Source: Bacteroidales bacterium
GTDB taxonomy: Bacteria; Bacteroidota; Bacteroidia; Bacteroidales; UBA932
Assembly (NCBI GenBank): GCA_017551425.1
Contig: JAFZLQ010000002.1
Location: forward strand, 1-12,462
Direction of reading: 5' to 3'
Length of the DNA stretch: 12,462 nt
Shown piece by piece: positions 5,490 to 12,460 of this stretch; position 1 is the first letter of the stretch, and the number at the start of each line of letters is the position of its first letter. A program made the position numbers and the translations under genes. Under the pieces are notes generated by a model. That model worked only from the letters and a program-made list of their open reading frames with translations. It made no database searches and was not told where the DNA came from.

Positions 5490-7538
5490 ATGGAAAACAA
5501 GTATGAATTTTTAAGCAAGTACGCGGTCGACCTCAACGCGGCGGCCGCATCCGGAAAACTCGACCCGGTCATAGGCCGGGACGACGAGATACGAAGGGTC
5601 CTGCAGATACTGTCCCGCAGGACCAAGAACAACCCCATCCTGGTGGGCGAGCCCGGTGTGGGCAAGACCGCCATCTCCGAGGGCATCGCCACCAAGATAG
5701 TGAACGGCGAGGTGCCCGAAAACCTCAAGAGCCGCAAGGTCTATTCGCTTGATATGGGCGCACTTATAGCAGGCGCAAAGTATCAGGGCGAGTTCGAGGA
5801 GAGGCTCAAGGGAGTAGTTAAGGAGGTAGTCGATTCCGCCGGCGAAATCATCCTTTTCATCGACGAAATCCATACCCTCGTGGGCGCAGGGCGCACCAGC
5901 GGCGCCATGGACGCATCCAACATCCTCAAGCCGGCTCTGGCCCGAGGCGAGCTCCGCACAATCGGCAGCACCACGCTGGAGGAATACCAGAAATACTTCG
6001 AGCAGGACAAGGCCCTCGAACGCCGTTTCCAGAAGGTAATGGTGGACGAACCCTCGCCCGCAGAGAGCATCGCCATACTCCGTGGCCTGAAGGAGCGGTA
6101 CGAGAACCACCACAAGGTGAGCATCGAGGACGACGCCCTCATCGCCGCAGTCAACCTCAGCCACCGCTACATCAGCAACCGTTTCCTGCCGGACAAGGCC
6201 ATCGACCTTGTTGACGAGGCCGCCAGCAAGCTGCGCCTGGAGATGAATTCCGTCCCCGAGCCAATCGACGACCTCAACGCCCGCATACGGCAGCTGGAAA
6301 TCGAGAAGGAGGCTATCAAGCGCGAGGGCACGTCGCTCAAGAGCGAGAAGATAGACACCGAACTCGCCGCCGCCAAGGAGCAGAAAGCGGGGCTGGAGAA
6401 GCGCTGGAACGAGGAGAAGGGCATCGTGACCGAGCTCAACAACCTCCGCCAGCAGATAGAGGACCTCAAGCGCGAGGCGGCCACGGCGGAACGCAGCGGC
6501 GACTACGGCAAGGTGGCGGAAATCCGTTACGGCAAGCTCGCCGGAGCGCAGCAGCGCCTGAAGGAACTTGCCGACAGGCAGGCCGCCATCAAGGACCCCA
6601 TCATCACCGAGGCCGTCACCCCTACCGACATCGCAGAGATTGTGGCCCGCTGGACCGGAATCCCCGTCGGGCGCCTTCTGGAGAGCGAAAAGGAGAAGCT
6701 CCTGCGCATGGAGGAGCAGCTGCACAAGCGCGTCGTCGGCCAGGACAAGGCCATTGAGGCCGTCTCCGACGCCGTCCGCCGCAGCCGTGCGGGCCTGAGC
6801 AACGAGCACCGTCCCATCGGCAGCTTCCTCTTCCTTGGGCAGACCGGCGTGGGCAAGACCGAACTCGCCAAGGCTCTGGCGGAGTTCCTCTTCAACGACG
6901 AGTCCATGATGACCCGTATCGACATGAGCGAGTACCAGGAGGCCCATACCGTCTCGCGTCTGGTGGGCGCGCCTCCGGGATACGTGGGTTACGACGAGGG
7001 CGGCCAGCTTACCGAGGCCGTGCGCCGCAAGCCGTATTCCGTGGTGCTGCTGGACGAGATAGAAAAGGCGCACTCCGACGTCTTCAACACGCTCCTGCAG
7101 GTGTTGGACGACGGCCGGCTCACCGACAACAAAGGCCGCACCGTGGACTTCAAGAACACCATCCTCATCATGACCTCCAACCTCAAGGAGGAGGAACTGA
7201 GGCTGCGGATGCGTCCGGAGTTCATCAACCGTATAGATGAAATAGTGAAGTTCGATGCCCTGACTAAGGACGATATCAGGCAGATCGTACGCATACAGAT
7301 GTCGCTGCTGCAGAAGAAGCTGGAGGACGATTCCGTGATGCTGGAATACACCCCTGCATTCGAGGATTACGCAGTCGAGAACGGCTACGACCCCGACTTC
7401 GGCGCCCGTCCCGTCAAGAGGCTCATCCAGCGCGAGCTGGTCAACCGCCTCGCCCGCGAGATCCTGGAGGGCCGCATCCACAAGGGCTCGGCCATCAGGG
7501 TCGATGCCGACGGCGGAAACATAGTTATCAGGCAGTAA
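5490..7538 (+). CDS. clpB: ClpB-type disaggregase lacking the N-terminal domain
   Basis: A 682-residue Hsp100 ATPase. In the cytoplasm ClpB hexamers work with DnaK to pull proteins out of aggregates. NBD1 has Walker A GEPGVGKT (53-60), Walker B ILFIDE (121-126), the pore segment [12 protein letters not shown] (about 95-105) and the arginine pair in ALERRF. The coiled-coil M-domain, diagnostic of ClpB rather than ClpA/ClpC, spans roughly 262-385 and ends in RWTGIPV. NBD2 has Walker A GQTGVGKT (450-457), pore loop GYVGY, Walker B VVLLDE (518-523) and sensor-2 GAR (638-640). The usual ~145-residue N-domain is absent: the protein begins at the linker just before NBD1. An in-frame stop at 5445-5447, and REP-like and tandem repeats upstream, exclude a longer reading. 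Between MTSN and RPEF only 10 residues remain where Bacteroidales ClpB has about 37. No promoter consensus is visible upstream. Confidence 0.93.
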   Translation: MENKYEFLSKYAVDLNAAAASGKLDPVIGRDDEIRRVLQILSRRTKNNPILVGEPGVGKTAISEGIATKIVNGEVPENLKSRKVYSLDMGALIAGAKYQGEFEERLKGVVKEVVDSAGEIILFIDEIHTLVGAGRTSGAMDASNILKPALARGELRTIGSTTLEEYQKYFEQDKALERRFQKVMVDEPSPAESIAILRGLKERYENHHKVSIEDDALIAAVNLSHRYISNRFLPDKAIDLVDEAASKLRLEMNSVPEPIDDLNARIRQLEIEKEAIKREGTSLKSEKIDTELAAAKEQKAGLEKRWNEEKGIVTELNNLRQQIEDLKREAATAERSGDYGKVAEIRYGKLAGAQQRLKELADRQAAIKDPIITEAVTPTDIAEIVARWTGIPVGRLLESEKEKLLRMEEQLHKRVVGQDKAIEAVSDAVRRSRAGLSNEHRPIGSFLFLGQTGVGKTELAKALAEFLFNDESMMTRIDMSEYQEAHTVSRLVGAPPGYVGYDEGGQLTEAVRRKPYSVVLLDEIEKAHSDVFNTLLQVLDDGRLTDNKGRTVDFKNTILIMTSNLKEEELRLRMRPEFINRIDEIVKFDALTKDDIRQIVRIQMSLLQKKLEDDSVMLEYTPAFEDYAVENGYDPDFGARPVKRLIQRELVNRLAREILEGRIHKGSAIRVDADGGNIVIRQ

Positions 7539-7540
7539 CC

Positions 7541-7626
7541 GTTCACCTCGGTCCAAAAGATGGACCGACGGGCACGATTCAGGCCTTTTTTGTTCACCTC
7601 GGTCCAGTCTTTGGACCGAGGTGAAC
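7541..7626. repeat. Tandem palindromes after clpB
   Basis: GTTCACCTCGGTCCA occurs at 7541-7555 and again at 7592-7606. In the second copy it forms a perfect 15-bp stem with 7612-7626 around a 5-base loop. In the first copy only the inner 8 bp (TCGGTCCA, 7548-7555, with 7561-7568) still pair, around loop AAAGA. A T-run (7585-7591) lies between the copies. The first left arm could also pair with the right arm of the second, so alternative folds exist. Neither stem has a T-run directly behind it, so this is not a standard intrinsic terminator, though it sits where transcripts of clpB and of the porin converge and may end both. Confidence 0.8.
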
Positions 7627-7630
7627 GCTA

Positions 7631-7678
7631 TTATTCTCCGAAGATTTCTGCGAGCTTGGCGCCGAGGGCGTTACCGCG
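7631..7678 (-). pseudogene. Relic of a second TlpA-like thioredoxin gene (last 48 bp)
   Basis: Read on the minus strand, these 48 bases encode RGNALGAKLAEIFGE and a TAA stop. They match the end of the thioredoxin lipoprotein gene (9765-9812) at 46 of 48 positions. Both differences are third-position and synonymous (AAA/AAG, GAG/GAA). The match ends exactly at the stop codon on one side and 2 bp from the porin stop on the other. No other part of the thioredoxin gene is present at this place. Most simply this is the tail of a lost paralogue; an alternative is a copy made by gene conversion or an inversion event. Confidence 0.8.
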
Positions 7679-7680
7679 TA

Positions 7681-8670
7681 CTATTGCCGGCTGTAGATCT
7701 TGAAACGCCAGGTGACGCCGATGTCGAAATTGTGGACCTTGTCGTGGTTGTCGCCGAAGTAGGCGGCATGGAGACGGAGGTTGTCTGTTCCGAGAGGGAA
7801 GAATTCCAGGCCGGCGCCGTAGTAGAAGTAGTCGTTGCCGGCGGGGAGCACGAGGTCATACGAGACTCCGTCCGGACCGATGTTGGAGGCATCGTTGTAC
7901 TCGTATCCGACCTTGGTGCAGATATTCCATTTGCCGAGGGTCAGGATGGCCTTGAGGATGCAGCTCCAGTCTGAAAGCAGATTCTTCTGCCCGAATGCGA
8001 AACGGTCCACGAAGTCGAAATCGACCACCAGGTTCCCCATGGGGAATTTGTTGCCGAGGACTATCCAGTTCATCTTGCGGTGAAGCTCGTCCTCAACCAG
8101 GTTGTAGCTCCAGATGGTCTTCCAGAACGGCAGGACGTGGCCGTTCCAGTAGAGGTTGTATGAATACGAATCCTGCGTGCCGAGGGAAATGGGCGAAGGG
8201 CAGAACTGGACGGAAACCGCCTGGCCGGCGGCGGGCTCGAAGGTGGCGCTCACGCCGAACGCATAGTACTGGTAGAACCTGCTTGTGAAGGCGCCGTAGT
8301 AATAAACGTCGATAGGGGCCGAATCCACCTCGTACCCTCCCACCATGATGGGATGTTTGCCGAAGGTGAAGGACCACCGGTCGGCGGCCTGCCACTTGAG
8401 CCAGAGGAAGTCGGTTGCGTTGAAGGGGTTGTCTTCGATGATGCCCTTGTTCATGCGCTGGCGGATGCGGAACGTCAGCCTGTCCGACAGCTGGCCTGAC
8501 ATGTGTATGTTGAAGTAATCGCCCTGGAAATGCGTATCGTACACTCCGTCAGTGGTTTGCTGGTGGAAAGTGGCGCGGGTGTCGACCCAGATGCTGTCTA
8601 TGTGGGTCTTCTGGGCAAAGGCCAGGGCGCTTGCGAACAGGCAAAGCGCAATGATGTACAGTTTCTTCAT
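7681..8670 (-). CDS. Outer-membrane beta-barrel porin (OprO/OprP-like)
   Basis: A 329-residue protein with signal peptide MKKLYIIALCLFASALAFAQ, cleaved probably after AFA. The rest alternates aromatic and polar residues typical of transmembrane beta strands: LTFRIRQRMNKG, FLWLKWQAADRWSFTFGKHP, YYYGAFTSRFYQYYAFGVSA. It ends in a strand (FDIGVTWRFKIYSRQ) that may serve as the assembly signal. The pattern 'W.FTFGKHPIMVGGYE' is typical of the phosphate-selective porin O/P family common in Bacteroidales. It probably forms a diffusion channel in the outer membrane; substrate unknown, and phosphate is not implied. It is transcribed divergently from the TlpA-like gene, 53 bp apart. Its stop lies 2 bp before the thioredoxin relic. 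Confidence 0.85.
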   Translation of the reverse strand: MKKLYIIALCLFASALAFAQKTHIDSIWVDTRATFHQQTTDGVYDTHFQGDYFNIHMSGQLSDRLTFRIRQRMNKGIIEDNPFNATDFLWLKWQAADRWSFTFGKHPIMVGGYEVDSAPIDVYYYGAFTSRFYQYYAFGVSATFEPAAGQAVSVQFCPSPISLGTQDSYSYNLYWNGHVLPFWKTIWSYNLVEDELHRKMNWIVLGNKFPMGNLVVDFDFVDRFAFGQKNLLSDWSCILKAILTLGKWNICTKVGYEYNDASNIGPDGVSYDLVLPAGNDYFYYGAGLEFFPLGTDNLRLHAAYFGDNHDKVHNFDIGVTWRFKIYSRQ

Positions 8671-8678
8671 ACGGACCG

Positions 8679-8686
8679 CAAAGATG
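8679..8686 (-). promoter_or_regulatory. Probable -7 box of the porin gene
   Basis: The minus strand reads CATCTTTG, matching TAnnTTTG at five of six fixed positions, 8 bases before the porin ATG. At the expected 19-base distance lies TTTT (8706-8709) rather than TTTG. That position touches the -7 box of the opposite promoter, so the two promoters overlap. Confidence 0.45.
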
Positions 8687-8711
8687 GGGATTTTCTACCA
8701 ATAAAAAAAAC

Positions 8712-8719
8712 TATATTTG
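8712..8719 (+). promoter_or_regulatory. -7 box of the TlpA-like gene
   Basis: TATATTTG is a full match to TAnnTTTG and ends only 4 bases before the ATG at 8724, so transcription should begin at or next to the start codon. A possible -33 element is TTTT at 8691-8694 (17-base spacing). An A-run (8704-8710) precedes the box. Confidence 0.6.
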
Positions 8720-8723
8720 CAAC

Positions 8724-9812
8724 ATGAAAATCAGACACATACTCGCAGCAGCCGCGCTGCTCCTCATCGCATCCTGCACCAGCGGCAAAACCAACTTCAA
8801 GATTCTGGTCACTGACGCCGAAGGAACTGTCGTCAACGTAATCGACATGCTCTCCGGAGAAACAATCGCCACCGGTTCCGGGGACGAGATGCAACTGGTG
8901 GGCAAGGCCGCCAGAAATGCAATCCTGGCCATCCAGAAAGAAAACGACGACTGGCAGACCCTCGTGTTCAACGACGGCAAGCCCATCGAGCTGAATATCA
9001 GCAACCACGGCATCAAGGCCTCCGAACTCAACGAGAAGGTCACCGAGGTGGATCTCGACCTCTTCAACCGCGTGGAGCTGATAAACAGCTTCATGGAGGG
9101 TATGGACAATCTCGACCCCGCGGAGAGAATCACCAAGAGCGCGCTAGTGCAGTCTTATATCGACGAATACTTCAACGCGTACAAGAACCTCCTGGCGGAC
9201 AACCGGGACAATCTTCTTCCCGTAGCGTTCATGCCGGCCATCTTCTCCTACCTTGAAGATGAAGACCTCGAGGGCCAGTTCGAACCTTCGTTCGCTTATT
9301 CCAAGCATCCTTACACGCTCAAATACAAGCAGTTGGCAGAAGACCGCAGGGCCGCCGAACAAGAGGAGGAGGCTGCCGCACAGAAGATTGTCGGCACCAG
9401 ATTCATCGACATCGAGGAGGCCGACGTCAACGGCAAGATGCACAGGCTCAGCGAGTACGTAGGTACCGGCAACTGGGTGCTGATAGATTTCTGGGCCTCA
9501 TGGTGCGGTCCCTGCCGCAGGGAGATGCCCAACGTGGTGGCCGCATACAAGAAGTATCACTCCAAAGGGTTCGATATCGTAGGCCTCTCGTTCGACAAGG
9601 AGAAAGAGCCCTGGGTCAAGGCCATCGCCGATCTCGACATGCCCTGGCACCACCTTTCAGACCTCCAGTACTGGCAGAGCCTCGCCGCCAAGACCTACGA
9701 GATCCATTCCATCCCCTCCAGCCTGCTGGTAGATCCCGAGGGAACCATAGTCGCCCGCGACCTCCGCGGTAACGCCCTCGGCGCCAAACTCGCAGAGATC
9801 TTCGGAGAATAA
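8724..9812 (+). CDS. TlpA/ResA-like thioredoxin lipoprotein
   Basis: 362 residues. The lipoprotein signal MKIRHILAAAALLLIASC places Cys18 as the lipid anchor in the periplasm or on the outer membrane. Residues about 25-220 form an N-terminal domain resembling the extra domains found before thioredoxin in Bacteroidales (DUF4369-like), ending in a charged helix (EDRRAAEQEEEAAAQ). The thioredoxin fold follows: VLIDFWASWCGPCRREMPN with the redox motif WCGPC at 260-264, and a cis-proline in IHSIPSSLLVDPEG (Pro331). Such proteins reduce or exchange disulphides in exported proteins. The last 15 codons are duplicated in inverted orientation at 7631-7678. A terminator follows at 9846. The partner protein is unknown; pairing with the divergent porin is only suggested by proximity. 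Confidence 0.9.
   Translation: MKIRHILAAAALLLIASCTSGKTNFKILVTDAEGTVVNVIDMLSGETIATGSGDEMQLVGKAARNAILAIQKENDDWQTLVFNDGKPIELNISNHGIKASELNEKVTEVDLDLFNRVELINSFMEGMDNLDPAERITKSALVQSYIDEYFNAYKNLLADNRDNLLPVAFMPAIFSYLEDEDLEGQFEPSFAYSKHPYTLKYKQLAEDRRAAEQEEEAAAQKIVGTRFIDIEEADVNGKMHRLSEYVGTGNWVLIDFWASWCGPCRREMPNVVAAYKKYHSKGFDIVGLSFDKEKEPWVKAIADLDMPWHHLSDLQYWQSLAAKTYEIHSIPSSLLVDPEGTIVARDLRGNALGAKLAEIFGE
9765..9812 (+). repeat. Right arm of 48-bp inverted repeat (3' end of TlpA-like gene)
   Basis: Pairs with 7631-7678 in inverted orientation, 46 of 48 bases identical. The two arms bracket the porin and thioredoxin genes (about 2.1 kb). Because the arm ends at the stop codon, recombination between arms would leave an intact thioredoxin C-terminus in either orientation. 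Confidence 0.85.
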
Positions 9813-9828
9813 CCGGGATATCCCTTCA

Positions 9829-9842
9829 GTCCCCTTCGGGAC
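9829..9842. other. Small hairpin after the TlpA-like gene
   Basis: GTCCC (9829-9833) and GGGAC (9838-9842) can pair around the loop CTTC. It lies between the thioredoxin stop and the main terminator and has no T-run of its own. Its role, if any, is unknown. Confidence 0.4.
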
Positions 9843-9845
9843 CGC

Positions 9846-9875
9846 AAAAAGCCGACGCGGAAGCGCCGGCTTTTT
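9846..9875. terminator. Bidirectional intrinsic terminator
   Basis: AAAAAGCCG-A-CGC pairs with GCG-C-CGGCTTTTT around the loop GGAA, with one A/C mismatch on the plus strand. GC-rich stem, flanking A-run and T-run make it usable from both sides. It ends the thioredoxin transcript on plus and the tRNA transcript on minus. It sits one base from the 3' end of the tRNA. Confidence 0.9.
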
Positions 9876-9876
9876 G

Positions 9877-9950
9877 TGGTCCCTGCAGGGCATGATCCTG
9901 CGACTCCCTGATTATGAGTCAGGTGCTCTAACCAACTGAGCTAAGGGACC
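9877..9950 (-). tRNA. tRNA with anticodon CAU (tRNA-Ile2 or elongator tRNA-Met)
   Basis: 74 nt without encoded CCA. Acceptor GGTCCCT/AGGGACC (7 bp) with discriminator A; D-arm GCTC...GAGC with AGTTGGTTA loop; anticodon stem CCTGA/TCAGG with loop CTCATAA, anticodon CAT; variable loop GAGTC; T-stem GCAGG/CCTGC. The fully paired G1-C72 excludes the initiator. C4-G69 and C5-G68 with the run CTTAGCTCAG are like E. coli tRNA-Ile2, whose wobble C is changed to lysidine by TilS, so Ile2 is a real alternative to elongator Met. The T-loop reads ATCATGC instead of TTCRANY: positions 54 and 58 are A and T, the reverse of the usual T54-A58 pair. Folded by eye; the cloverleaf itself is clear. Confidence 0.9.
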
Positions 9951-9954
9951 GGAG

Positions 9955-9975
9955 ATTCCCGATCAGGTCGGGAAT
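9955..9975. repeat. Perfect 8-bp hairpin just upstream of the tRNA
   Basis: ATTCCCGA (9955-9962) pairs exactly with TCGGGAAT (9968-9975) around a 5-base loop. On the minus strand it is preceded by GTC, giving GTCATTCCCGA..., the form of a common dispersed REP-type palindrome. It lies between the tRNA promoter and the tRNA 5' end, 4 bases from the mature end, and so would be part of the primary transcript. Confidence 0.7.
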
Positions 9976-9982
9976 GACGATG

Positions 9983-9990
9983 CAAAGATA
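9983..9990 (-). promoter_or_regulatory. -7 promoter box for the tRNA
   Basis: The minus strand reads TATCTTTG, a full TAnnTTTG match. At 19 bases upstream lies TGTG (10010-10013), one mismatch from TTTG, overlapping the rpsJ stop. Transcription would start about 28 bases before the mature tRNA. A weak stem GATAG/CTATC with T-rich loop (around 9988-10006) also lies here, with no good terminator between rpsJ and the tRNA. Confidence 0.6.
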
Positions 9991-10008
9991 GCAAAAAATA
10001 CTATCCTA

Positions 10009-10314
10009 TCACACCTTGATCTCTACTTCTACACCGGAGGGCAGCTCGAGCTTCATGAGGGCGTCAACGGTCTTTGCGTTGCTGTCCTCGATGTCGAGAA
10101 GCCTGCGGTAAGAATCGAGCTCGAACTGCTCGCGGGCCTTCTTGTTGACGAAGGTCGAGCGGTTGACGGTGAAGATCTTCTTGTTGGTGGGCAGAGGAAT
10201 AGGACCATTCACTTTCGCGCCTGTTGATTTCACCGTGTCAACGATCTTGGCGGCGGACTTGTCCACCAGCATGTGATCGAAAGACTTGAGTTTAATTCTG
10301 ATTTTCTGGCTCAT
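10009..10314 (-). CDS. rpsJ: 30S ribosomal protein S10
   Basis: 101 residues, full length for S10. Family motifs visible: [20 protein letters not shown] at the start, then [19 protein letters not shown] at about 36-54, and [14 protein letters not shown] later, ending in [12 protein letters not shown]10 sits in the head of the 30S subunit and is also the NusE factor in antitermination. It lies 28 bp after fusA and is presumably co-transcribed with it. It is followed not by rplC but by a tRNA with its own promoter, so this is the end of the operon here. Confidence 0.97.
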   Translation of the reverse strand: MSQKIRIKLKSFDHMLVDKSAAKIVDTVKSTGAKVNGPIPLPTNKKIFTVNRSTFVNKKAREQFELDSYRRLLDIEDSNAKTVDALMKLELPSGVEVEIKV

Positions 10315-10342
10315 ATTGTTTGATTTTTGTGTTGCTTAAACA

Positions 10343-12460
10343 TTATTCGTCATACGGGATGTAGCGGTATCCGCTCTTCTCGACGATATCCTTTGCCATA
10401 GGCGCCGGAACTTCGGCGTAATGGTTGAAGGACATCGTACTCGAAGCACGGCCGGACGAAAGGGTACGGAGCACCGTAACGTAACCGAACTGCTCTGCAA
10501 GGGGGACGAAGGCCTTGATTATGCGCACACCGCCAGTGGTGGTGTCCATCGCGGTAATCTGGCCGCGGCGGCGGTTGAGGTCGCCGACTATTTCTCCCAT
10601 GTACTCCTCGGGAGTAACCACCTCCAGGTCCATGATGGGCTCCAGGAGGATGGGCTTGCACTTGCGGTACGCGTTGCGGAATGCCAGACGCGCCGCAATC
10701 TCGAATGACAGTTGATCAGAATCGACCGGATGATAAGAACCGTCCAGCAGGGTGACCTTGAGAGACTGGACCTCGTAGCCGGCCAGCGCTCCATTGAGCA
10801 TCGCCGACTCGAATCCCTTCTCTACGCTCGGTATGAACTCCTTGGGGATATTGCCTCCCTTGACCTCGCTTGTGAACTGCAGGCCGTTGACCCCCTCGTC
10901 TGCGGGACCGATCTCCACCAGGATGTCGGCAAACTTGCCGCGGCCGCCCGTCTGCTTGCGGAAGACCTCGTGATGCTGTACGCTCGCGGTAACGGCTTCC
11001 TTGTAGTTGACATGGGGGGCGCCCTGGTTGATCTCCACGCCGAATTCACGGCGCAGACGGTCCACTATGATATCGAGGTGAAGCTCGCCCATGCCGCTGA
11101 TGACGGTCTGGCCGGTCTCGTTGTCGGACTTGACGGAGAACGTCGGGTCCTCTTCCGCCAGCTTGGACAGGGCGACTCCGAGCTTGTCGAGGTCGTTCTG
11201 TGTCTTGGGCTCCACGGCGATTCCGATAACGGGATCGGGGAAGGTCATGGACTCAAGCGCGTAGCGGTGGCTTTCTGCGCACACGGTGTCTCCTGTGCGG
11301 AGATCCTTGAAGCCGACGGCTGCGCAGATGTCTCCCGCCTCCACGAAATCGATGGGATTCTGGTGGTTGGAGTGCATCTGGAACAGCCTCGACACACGCT
11401 CCTTGCGGCCGGTACGGGAATTCATCACGTAGCTGCCGGCATCGAGGTGACCCGAGTATGCGCGGATATAGGCGAGACGGCCGACGTACGGATCCGTCGC
11501 GATCTTGAAGACAAGGCCGCAGAACGGAGCAGCAGGGTCGGGCTCGATGGTGAGCTTCTTGTCGATTGCCAGGTTGGTGACCTCCGTGGAACCCACGTCG
11601 AGCGGGGACGGGAGGTAACGCATGACTGCATCGAGCAGGAACTGCACACCCTTGTTCTTGAAGGACGAACCGCAGCAGGCGGGAACTATCTTCATTGAGA
11701 TGGTGCCCTTGCGCAGCGCGGCGATTATTTCGTCCTCGGTGATGGTTGCGGGGTCGTCGAAGAACTGCTCCATCAGGGCGTCGTCGCAGTCTGCGGCGGC
11801 CTCGACGAGCTTGTCGCGCCATTCCTCAACCTCATCCTGCATTTCTGCGGGCACGGGGCCGTAGGTATAGTTGACGAGTTCTTCGACGGAGTTGTAATAG
11901 ATGGCTTTGCGGGAGATAAGGTCGACGATGCCCTCGAAGTTCTCCTCCGCCCCGATAGGGAGGCAGACGGGAACCGCGACGGCGCCGAGTTTGCGGTGGA
12001 TGTCTTCTACGCAGGCGAGGAAATCCGCGCCTACGCGATCCATCTTGTTGACGTACGCGAGCTTGGGAACGCCGTATTTGTCGGCCTGACGCCATACGGT
12101 CTCGCTCTGCGGCTGGACGCGGCCCACGGCACAGAAAGTGGCGATGGTGCCGTCGAGCACGCGGAGCGAACGCTCCACCTCGACCGTGAAGTCAACGTGA
12201 CCCGGAGTGTCGATGAGGTTGATCTGGAAGACGTCTCCGCCATAGTGCCAGAAGGCCGTGGTGGCAGCTGAGGTGATGGTAATACCCCTCTCCTGCTCCT
12301 GGACCATCCAGTCCATGGTGGCTTCGCCCTCGTGGACCTCGCCGATCTTGTGGGTTTTTCCGGTATAATAGAGGATACGCTCAGACGTAGTCGTCTTACC
12401 GGCATCGATGTGAGCCATGATGCCGATATTACGCGTGAATCTGAGATCTCTCTTGGCCAT
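10343..12460 (-). CDS. fusA: Translation elongation factor G
   Basis: 705 residues, complete; the ATG lies 2 bases from the window edge. EF-G is the cytoplasmic GTPase that drives translocation and, with RRF, ribosome recycling. The GTPase motifs are intact: AHIDAGKT (16-23), RGITI (58-62), DTPGH (84-88), NKMD (138-141). Domains II-V follow with family-typical segments such as [37 protein letters not shown] and [20 protein letters not shown]. Full length and the rpsJ neighbour mark it as the main fusA, not a specialised second EF-G. Residue 114 is Arg in [13 protein letters not shown], where most EF-Gs have AVGGV(E/Q)PQ. The upstream genes (rpsL, rpsG expected) and the promoter are outside the window. 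Confidence 0.97.
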   Translation of the reverse strand: MAKRDLRFTRNIGIMAHIDAGKTTTSERILYYTGKTHKIGEVHEGEATMDWMVQEQERGITITSAATTAFWHYGGDVFQINLIDTPGHVDFTVEVERSLRVLDGTIATFCAVGRVQPQSETVWRQADKYGVPKLAYVNKMDRVGADFLACVEDIHRKLGAVAVPVCLPIGAEENFEGIVDLISRKAIYYNSVEELVNYTYGPVPAEMQDEVEEWRDKLVEAAADCDDALMEQFFDDPATITEDEIIAALRKGTISMKIVPACCGSSFKNKGVQFLLDAVMRYLPSPLDVGSTEVTNLAIDKKLTIEPDPAAPFCGLVFKIATDPYVGRLAYIRAYSGHLDAGSYVMNSRTGRKERVSRLFQMHSNHQNPIDFVEAGDICAAVGFKDLRTGDTVCAESHRYALESMTFPDPVIGIAVEPKTQNDLDKLGVALSKLAEEDPTFSVKSDNETGQTVISGMGELHLDIIVDRLRREFGVEINQGAPHVNYKEAVTASVQHHEVFRKQTGGRGKFADILVEIGPADEGVNGLQFTSEVKGGNIPKEFIPSVEKGFESAMLNGALAGYEVQSLKVTLLDGSYHPVDSDQLSFEIAARLAFRNAYRKCKPILLEPIMDLEVVTPEEYMGEIVGDLNRRRGQITAMDTTTGGVRIIKAFVPLAEQFGYVTVLRTLSSGRASSTMSFNHYAEVPAPMAKDIVEKSGYRYIPYDE

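Noticed and set aside
5187..5514. Short open frames over the tandem repeats, in both directions
   Set aside because: They arise because the 24-bp unit is a multiple of three and because of the REP element, whose translation gives the well-known spurious HSERSEES string.
5511..7556. A 681-codon open frame antisense to clpB
   Set aside because: It is a mirror of the high-GC codon pattern of clpB; the sense frame has all ClpB motifs, while the antisense product is a low-complexity Leu/Val/Gly-rich string with no family motif.
10712..11698. A 328-codon open frame antisense to fusA
   Set aside because: The sense strand is unmistakable EF-G; the antisense frame is a shadow of its codon bias.
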